Position numbers and translations under genes: made by a program. The notes under the pieces are model-generated. The model did no database searches. It was not told the DNA's origin and saw only the letters and a program-made list of their open reading frames with translations. A stretch of DNA of 64,000 bases, taken from NCBI RefSeq assembly GCF_918797505.1, contig NC_092794.1, forward strand, positions 71,709,345-71,773,344. Direction: 5' to 3'. This document shows, in pieces, positions 57,148 through 64,000 of the stretch (position 1 is the first letter of the stretch; the number at the start of each line of letters is the position of its first letter). This stretch comes from Bemisia tabaci (taxonomy: Eukaryota > Arthropoda > Insecta > Hemiptera > Aleyrodidae).

Positions 57148-57699
57148 ATAAACTTTTATTTTGATAGACACTATGCTCATCAATAATCTTACCAAAGTCC
57201 ACAATTTCAGTGCCGTGGAATCCCGTGTGACATTACCACCGTGGTAGCCGCAGAATAACCGTGTTTTTTTTTTTTTCTCGGTGAAGTTAAATATAATTTT
57301 TCTCAGCACTTGGCAACCTGCGAGCTATCGACCTATTACCGTATCATCAATATTTCTCATGTTTGTTTCTCCTCCTCAGACGTCAGTTCTTGCCCCCGCT
57401 GGCTCCCACATGTGATTTAGTCTCATAGGGAGAAAAGGGAGGTTTCTTGCAGAGAAACTATCAATTTAAAACTGATTCCCAAACTGGTAATTAAAAGACC
57501 TGAATGGACCGGCTCCACTCTGATTGTAGAGGTATTTTCAGAATAGCATTGATAATTTGTGTTGCTTTGGTCCGGGAATCCGAACTTCTGCAATGGAGCC
57601 TTTTTATAAATGCCAATCAAATTTTAAAAATTCACCAATTATTTTGCAATTTGCGTTTGAAATTCTTAAGTGAATCAATTGCATGTGTTAGTGCAGTTA
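57147..57699. other. Spacer without recognised features
   Basis: Nothing recognised. Confidence 0.5.
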
Positions 57700-58022
57700 C
57701 ATAGGGTGATCCAGGGTTAAACGGCCAGACTGCAGGGGCTGAAACACCCCCAAACCCTCTCTTTAAACTGAGATTTCGATTTTTTTAGATCATTTATGAA
57801 TTCGGGGCATACAAGTGTACAGGGGAGTACAAATTTTCATGAGATTTGATTCACAACCGTTGCCAATATTTCGAAAAAAACTATTTACTTTCCGAAATTT
57901 TGGACTGGACCGTAGCTCCGGCTGGGGGCACTTTTGGAAAAAAGTTTATAGAACCAACAATTCTTATTCTGACCCATAAAACACGCCCTTGCAGTGTGGC
58001 CGTTTAACCCTGGATCACCCTG
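57700..58022 (+). mobile_element. Mariner-like short element (TA target)
   Basis: Terminal repeats AGGGTGATCCAGGGTTAAAC and its inverse, with extended pairing to GGCCA and CTGCA. TA dinucleotides flank both sides (57698-57699 and 58023-58024). AGGGTGATCC-type ends with a TA target fit Tc1/mariner non-autonomous elements (inference). No transposase. Confidence 0.65.
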
Positions 58023-58238
58023 TATATGAAAACAACCATCTTTCTCTATTTCTGTGCAGATATTTCATTGCCAGCGCAGTGGATTTTTGCGTCTTTCGAT
58101 GGGAACCATATTTCTACGATCAATTTGCATACACGGGGATGAAGCAAGAGGATATTCCACTCGCACGGTGGCGGGAATTAAAACTAAGCGAACGGAATCG
58201 TGGCTACAATCATATCGTGGCATACGTAATTGTTTTAC

Positions 58239-58600
58239 CTAGCCGCAAACACACGAAAATTATCGACGAAGCGATGACAATTACGACACTCCGAGATGAA
58301 CGATGCGAGTTCCTGATCGTGATAACGAAGGGAGCGTTCGAGAAAATCGATGTTAAAATAGATGCTTTGTGGCTTCACTTGCCAAGGCGCTGTGCATATT
58401 TGGATCGCAAGTCTAGTCCGCACCACCACGTTGGCAAACTTCGCGAGGAGTTCAAAGAGGGCAATGATTATTGCTGTTAGATATGGTAGATTAATCCTCC
58501 AAACTGCGACATTTTTCACTCGAGCCACGTCGAGGGGAACGAAACTGCAACTCACATAAAGTGTTCTATTCACACTTGTGGGCATCAAACTCTCCATCAA
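58239..58600 (-). CDS. Possible first exon of a membrane protein
   Basis: On the minus strand an ATG-led frame of 120 codons ends exactly at GCGGCTAG|GTAAAAC, a good splice donor. Codons favour G or C in third position, unlike the AT-rich surroundings. After about 36 polar residues there is a hydrophobic stretch (NLPYLTAIIIALFELLAKF), a likely membrane segment. A long polar region follows. Such an N-terminus plus one early membrane segment could suit a multi-pass receptor, but no family motif is seen and no second exon was found. An alternative is the plus-strand frame 58060-58480, led by a CTGTGCAG acceptor-like site; both cannot be real. Confidence 0.3.
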
Positions 58601-58664
58601 GAGCTACTGTTCAAACGGCCTTTGTTTTATTTCAAGGAATGAGTCTGTCGCACCCAAGACGTCG

Positions 58665-58895
58665 CACAGTGGATGGAGTCAATTAGAGAGGTCGGGCATG
58701 AAATTTTTGACTAAAACTGCAAATCTTGATGTTTATTTTGTCACATTTTAAATTTCAAGGGGTGCTCTTGGAAGAAAATTTTACGAGGAAACCAATTACC
58801 AATTTCGGAACCTCCAAAGTTGGTATAAACGGAGTTATGAGCGTTTAAAGTTTCCAAATTTCGTCCGCTTTTTCCAATTGACTCGATCAACTTTG
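58665..58895 (+). mobile_element. Family J Transib-like MITE (231 bp)
   Basis: The left end is CACAGTGGATGGAGTC and the right end GACTCGATCAACTTTG (diverged). The perfect 5-bp GC-rich duplication CGTCG lies at 58660-58664 and 58896-58900. A CACAGTG heptamer and a C-G rich 5-bp target are Transib hallmarks. Confidence 0.85.
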
Positions 58896-58900
58896 CGTCG

Positions 58901-59397
58901 TGTCTCGGACAAAGGCACGTAACTCCATTACGAGGTTGCAAAATTTCCCGATTATTGCTTGAGATCAGAGAAAGAATCTGCGACATTTTTTTATTAAGAA
59001 AGCACAAGTTTTTCCTGGTAAAATGCAATCTGCAACTACTCCTTAAATGGAGAATTTGCATGCAAATTTTTTATTGCTTCATCTGAAAGTGCTTAAAGAG
59101 CTGATTTCACAGTATTTTTCATGATTTTTTTCTGATATGGGAAATGGTATAAAAATAGATTTAAAGGTGAGAAAATGCACCGCCTAGTGACGTCATCTGA
59201 CGGCATTTCCCATTTAAACGCGCGTATTTCAGTAGATTAGATCATTCTGTGATATATATTCCAATAATTGTTCAATTCATGAACCAAAGGTATTCTCGTG
59301 ATCAGTTCACTCAGTAGTTTCCACTTAAACACGAAATTCATCAAATTTCACACCCCTGCAAATTTTCAATTGTGCGTTTTCCTTCATTTAACAGGGG
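58901..59397. other. Spacer without recognised features
   Basis: Nothing recognised. Confidence 0.5.
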
Positions 59398-59590
59398 CAG
59401 GGGTTGGCCAGCCTTTTGTTACAATGGATGAGGGTCATAGGGTGCCTTACGGGGGAAAGGGGGGCGGTTTCAAAAGTAAAAAGTGCCGTGCGTAAGTTCT
59501 GGACTTGTAAAAGTAAACGTAGTTCAAAATAAAAGATTTGATGGGCCGCGTGGAAACGGCAACCTGGGGTCACATGCGGCACGCTCGGAG
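59398..59590 (+). mobile_element. hAT-like terminal fragment (CAGGGGTTGGCCAGCC)
   Basis: Starts CAGGGGTTGGCCAGCCTTTT and continues with TTTGATGGGCCGCGTGG and ACATGCGGC. This resembles the common hAT end motif with GGGCCGC and TGCGGC words (from memory of the family). The other terminus is missing and no ORF is present. Confidence 0.5.
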
Positions 59591-59761
59591 AAAAAAAAAC
59601 CGAAAGTGTATCGGCGATGCCAGGGTGCACAATGGCGGTTAAAGCGCGCGAAATTGGTTCAACCACGGACACGGGCGTATTGGATTGGATCAATTTGGCG
59701 CCACGATCTGGAAACCAGGATTGGGGATCAGAATCGGCATGGCTCGGGCCGGTGGCGTATG

Positions 59762-60014
59762 CTGCTGTGCTAAGGAAAAACGGCGTATCAACATTCGAGA
59801 GTTGCCAACTTTCCCCGAATAAAACATGTATTTTTCAAGAGAGCTACACATATTTTTCCTCGAAATTTTCAGTTATTTTTGATATAATTACGGACAAAAT
59901 TTTCTGAAAAACTGGAGGAAAAATATTCAAAAATTTCGCATACTATTCGTTTTAAACTAATGGAAATCTGGCAACACCTGTTTGTTCATATGGCGTTCTT
60001 CCTTAACACGGCCG
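59762..60014 (+). mobile_element. Family A MITE, complete (253 bp)
   Basis: Ends are CTGCTGTGCTAAGG and TTAACACGGCCG. Flanks TATG and TATA match 3 of 4. Confidence 0.85.
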
Positions 60015-60430
60015 TATAGGAGTCGCGGTTTGGAATAAGGAATAGGTCAGAGCCGTGATGAAACCGCAGGGGCCCAATATTATTCTCCTTATACAATCCG
60101 TAATAGCCGTAAACATACGGTAAACGCTTTCGAATGGGAATTAACGTATTTATTTTTTCATCTCGAGCACCGAGCCTTCGCCCCCGCCCCCCACCTCCCA
60201 TGAGGCTCATTCCGTATTCCACGTTCCATCCAGCCTCCTTCCTAGGCTCTGATTCGTATTCACAGTCGCTCCTTAAATAGCTCCTTTCCACGAGGAAGCT
60301 CGTAAGATTCACATTATAATTAAGAGAGGTTTCAGAGGACCTGACTTCAGTTTCATCATTTTCCCGTTTCGTTCAAGTCTTGCGTTTTTTTACCACATAA
60401 AAATGAGCCGAAACGAGACTCTATACGAAA
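60015..60430. other. Spacer without recognised features
   Basis: Nothing recognised beyond short frames. Confidence 0.5.
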
Positions 60431-60649
60431 CACTGAAAAAAATATGGTAGATTTTACTATACTCTGACACAGTGATCCGAGTATGGCAAGAAATACCAGA
60501 CTCTATGGTAGCATTTACCAAATTAGGGTAAGTATCACCATAGTTCTGGTAAAAACTAATATAATTCTGGTTATTTTCACTACTTAGTATCACTATGTAA
60601 AAACTCAAGTAGACTTATAGTAGATGTTACCATACTCTTTTTCCAGTGA
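60431..60649 (+). mobile_element. CACTG-CAGTG foldback element (F2)
   Basis: CACTGAAAAAAATATGG at the left and CTCTTTTTCCAGTG at the right (219 bp). Close relative of 52426-52645. Confidence 0.78.
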
Positions 60650-60814
60650 AAAAGGGAGAAAAAAGGAGCGCATGGGATGGGTCATCGTATCGCGGTGGCT
60701 TAACCCATGGGCAAAACACTAAACAAGGCAGATTTTTGCAGATGCAGGCGGCCAGCCGGCTACCACAAATTATTCGCTTCACAATCGAAAAAACGAGGTG
60801 CTTGGAGGATAAGG

Positions 60815-60986
60815 CCCTAAAAATATATTTTTCGGATTTTTCAGATAATTTTTTTTGCAACTTGATCTAACGTATCCGAAAATTTTACGGAAAATTATGG
60901 GTAACTCTCCTCAAAAATACATGTTTAATCCAGAGAAATTTTGCAACTCTCGAATGTTTATACGGCGTTTTTATTTAGCAGGGCAG
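60815..60986 (+). mobile_element. Family A MITE, left end lost
   Basis: The centre and right arm remain, ending TTTAGCAGGGCAG. Confidence 0.6.
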
Positions 60987-62035
60987 TATAGGAAGGGGGT
61001 GGTTTGACCCAAAACTGGTGTAATATGAAGAGTTAGTTCAAAGTTACCTTGTACATTCCTGATATGGACGGTTCAAAAATACGACTAAAAGCCCGACGTT
61101 CACTTGTGGACGAACCCTGCGGAAAGATTCCGAAAGAGTATCAGATAATGCGCGCGATGATTTGAGAGGACATGACGGCAGCAGTCGGCATTTCTTTACT
61201 AATTTCCTGTCCTAAATTTTGCCGCAAAATCGGCGCACATTTAGGAGAGAAAGATCGACAGTTTATTTCCAAGCCAGAGGATTTTTACGTTTGCTGTCAA
61301 CATAGATCAAATGAAAAAAAATCAAAAAGCGGATTAGGTCATTCGTTTTTTTCTCTGTAACGACATGAACTCACTTCCATTCGCGACTGCAGCGCATAAA
61401 ATTTTAGTATTGCAACCGTTGACTTCACGTCACCAGTGAAATTCTCTCTAAAATTGGTTTTTGTCGCGCTTCGCTGGGAAGCAGTAAAATTTGTGGGGCT
61501 AAGGTCACTTTTGATGAGTGACTGAAACACTGGGAGTGCTTATCTTGTCTCTTTTGGCGGCTCAGCCATAAAAGTTAAGGGTCATCTGGCCAGAGCAAAT
61601 CATGCCCGGATTTCGAAGAGTCCATCCCAAGCTGGCAGGACGTTTCGACGAGGACAACATTAATAAAAGTGGCAACACATAACAGAAGAGCGAAAAGCTA
61701 ACAAAACTTACAATTCTAAATAAATTAAAAAAAAAAAAATTCAGAGATCCAATTTCTCTCGAGTTCAAGCTAAATCATTTTAGACTTTTATTTTAAATTC
61801 ATGAGAGCATTTATTCTGAAAAGACCTCGAAGATGACGTTTGTTCGAAAATAATACAATTTCCGAACGGAATTTTTGTTTTAATTTGTGGACATCAAAAA
61901 GATTGTCAGAATACATATGTCCCAAAGTTACTCTGTATTACTTCACTTCAAATCTATTGTTTTTATAGGCATCCTGAATTCTAATTTTAACCTTAATAGG
62001 AATGCAATTTACTCGTGACTGGACCCAGTTTTCCA
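60987..62035. other. Unique spacer, 1 kb
   Basis: AT-rich. Nothing recognised. Confidence 0.5.
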
Positions 62036-62249
62036 CACTGAAAAAAGTTACGGGCTCCATAGACATACCGTCCGTTCCGGGCTCAGAGGCCGAAAGTTCC
62101 GCGTGCTGGAGCCGTAATTTCGACTGCGCCGGGTGCTACGCCCGGAACTTTCGGTCTCTGAGCCGGAGACGCGGACGGTATAATGTCCATATATAGCCCG
62201 TAAATACAGCTTCCACGGCCGGATGTTATTTGTCTTGTTTTTTTCAGTG
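62036..62249 (+). mobile_element. CACTG-CAGTG foldback with GC-rich palindrome
   Basis: CACTGAAAAAAGTTACGGGC at the left and TTTTTTCAGTG at the right. The interior contains a GC-rich near-palindrome built from CCGAAAGTTCCG and CGGAACTTTCGG arms and from ACCGTCCG and CGGACGGT. 214 bp. Confidence 0.78.
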
Positions 62250-62585
62250 CAGAAACGCACGAAGTTGCATCTCCAGAAAAATCAGTCAGGAGTAATTTTT
62301 AATTTAACTATTTTTCAAGAAGAAAGAAGAAAAACGAACAGAAAATGAAAGGCGTTATTTGAAGACAACCAATTGCTGCTGTAAAGTTGACAGTGCCGTT
62401 ACATTTCGATTACACCTTTTTTTTTGGTTTTTTCCTAGGATTTTTTTTTCCGAACTCGATGTATACAATTAAGCTGACTACCGTGCACAAGGGAAAATGA
62501 CAGAACGATTCCATTAATAAAACGTGAGAGAGAGGGGGGTGAAACGGAGCTTAACGTCGGACAACGTCGTTGGGAGTGCCGGTGA
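62250..62585. other. Spacer without recognised features
   Basis: Short T runs only. Confidence 0.5.
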
Positions 62586-62590
62586 CGACG

Positions 62591-62823
62591 CGCAGTGGAT
62601 CGAGTCGATTGGAGAGGTCGATCATGAATTTTTTGACTCAGACAGCAAATTTTGATGTTCAGTTCGTCACATTTTAAATTCCAAGGGGTATTTCTAGAAG
62701 CAAATTTCACGAGAAAACCAATGAAGCCAGTTTTAGAACCTCAAAATTTTGTATAAACGGAGTTATAAGCGTTTAAAGTTTCCAAATTTTGTCCGACCTC
62801 TCCTATCGACTCGATCCACCGTG
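62591..62823 (+). mobile_element. Family J Transib-like MITE (233 bp)
   Basis: CGCAGTGGATCGAGTCGATT at the left and its inverse, ending CACCGTG, at the right. The perfect 5-bp duplication CGACG lies at 62586-62590 and 62824-62828. Reads in the same orientation as 58665. Confidence 0.88.
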
Positions 62824-62828
62824 CGACG

Positions 62829-64000
62829 CGACAAGACGCGGCGCGCGACGCGGGTGGGGTGCGCGAGACCCGGGACGAGAGGGTAAAATCATTCATTCAG
62901 GATGTGAAGCCCTTATCTCGGAACATCTTTAATCATATCGACTTCCTTCCCATTCGATATAAATTATTGCAGGCGTGACCTCAGTTTTAAACGCTCCCTG
63001 CGCGGGGCATTAATGCGTGCCCAGGTGAGTAATTTGAGCGCGGGGGCTGGGGGCTGGGGGAGTCAAAGGGAGGGGGCAGGGGTATGGGGGTAAGGGTGAG
63101 TAAGTGTGAGGAATATGCCACCAATTGAGTAATTCTGCGCAGGCCGAGACATAAATCCACGCTTCGCTTCATAACCCCCCCCCCTCCCCCTATTCACTTT
63201 GCGAGGCGCTCATCCCGCCAAATGACAGGCTTTGATCCGCGAGTATCATTCGGCAAGTTTATGCGATGCAATTGAAAAATCACAACATAAACAGGGGGAA
63301 AATACACGTTGTGAAAGCGGATGAGGAAATCATAACAAACTCGACGGCGCTTTCGTCCGAAGCCCGACCCTGTTGATTAAGCAAACAACGATAGGGATAG
63401 TTTTATCGGCTTAAGTGTTTTGCGCCGCAGGGTATCTCTTCGTCACTCGTTTGGGGTGTGATTTTTTGATAAGGTTTTAGCGAGTGACATTCGGTGACAT
63501 TTTTGTGCGAGTTTTTCTGTGGCTGTCACAGAGAGTGTTAATAGTTCACCTAGCCACAACTTCCTGTAGCCGAGACCATCGTTTTTTCCATGAAGTTTGA
63601 GAAGACTCGAGTAAGTACTTGAATATTTCCTCTTTTTTACCATTTTAGTCTAAGTTTGGACCGAGCATTTAAAGTGGATAAAATCGCCACATCATAGTCA
63701 AAACACTTAAAAAAACCGAAGTGTTACGATGAGCCACCGTATAAGCCCCTATAGCTTAAACTATACTGCATACTTACCCGATACCAATTTTTCATTAATT
63801 TGGGCGTATCTTTTAGTCATCAATTTGTATTATATTTCCTGTTTTGCGCTAACTAGAGTGTTTCATAAGTAGAAATTGCCATCCATATCTGTGTAACAGG
63901 GAAATTCATTATTTATGAATATGCCGCAGGATATCTGCACAGGATTTGCGCAGTATTGAACCGTAAGTAGTTACATGCAGTAAATTGGGTCACCAATGTA
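62829..64000. other. Spacer with G-rich tract, up to the window end
   Basis: Includes a quadruplex-prone G tract (63042-63095), a C run at 63175-63190 and a possible 52-nt exon (62973-63024) bounded by TTGCAG and CAG|GTGAGT. No gene is assigned. Confidence 0.45.
63042..63095 (+). repeat. G-rich, quadruplex-prone tract
   Basis: More than six G runs of three to five bases are spaced by short linkers (GGGGGCTGGGGGCTGGGGG at its start). Confidence 0.8.

Overview
This window looks like gene-poor, repeat-dense nuclear DNA of an arthropod, most likely an insect. The evidence is an RTE-type non-LTR retrotransposon, Transib-like and hAT-like non-autonomous transposons with matching target-site duplications, many short foldback elements, AT-rich spacers and no bacterial-style operons. 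A hemipteran such as a whitefly is my guess from the general look of the repeats; it is not proven here. No rRNA, tRNA or CRISPR array is visible. There is no confidently identified host gene, only two exon-like segments (minus strand, 23278-23570 and 58239-58600) and four CpG-rich patches that could be promoters or first exons.

The one clear protein-coding gene is at 41964-43853. It is the single ORF of an RTE-clade retrotransposon (41762-43874) bounded by a 13-bp target-site duplication and a (TA)n tail. The reverse transcriptase is intact, but the endonuclease is joined directly to it by a large in-frame internal deletion.

The rest is a mosaic of miniature elements. Family A has terminal inverted repeats starting CTGCCGTGCTAAGG, 4-bp duplications and an almost invariant length of 253 bp. 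Families B, C and D are hairpins with an exact 40-42-40 architecture: three unrelated 40-bp stems carry the same 42-nt apical module. Family E is a roughly 850-bp hAT-like element with an internal 69-bp minisatellite. Family H is a roughly 160-bp hAT MITE, family I a roughly 315-bp element with 8-bp duplications, and family J a Transib-like MITE that begins with the V(D)J-like heptamer CACAGTG. There are also CACTG-to-CAGTG foldbacks (F and G groups), the GCGGGCTGATT family (T1 here), the P, S, R and U families, and a TATAGCCGGC tandem family (M).

Region by region: 1-9 kb holds E, R, A, I, H, F, U, P and T1 copies. 9-16 kb has a 343-bp tandem duplication, E inside T1, G, S, and the first hairpin. 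16-26 kb is mostly unique AT-rich DNA with A, B, C, H and S copies and one exon-like segment. 26-30 kb has the M tandem array and H, T1 and B copies. 30-38 kb has E, A, the triple nest J(I,K), L and W. 38-46 kb has hairpins, A copies, the RTE element and an inverted E copy. 46-58 kb is the most unique stretch, with sparse P, B, H, F and A copies. 58-64 kb has a mariner-like element, two Transib-like MITEs, an exon-like segment, A copies and a G-rich tract.

The elements work as parasites of one another's machinery. All except the RTE ORF lack coding capacity and would need transposases supplied from elsewhere in the genome.
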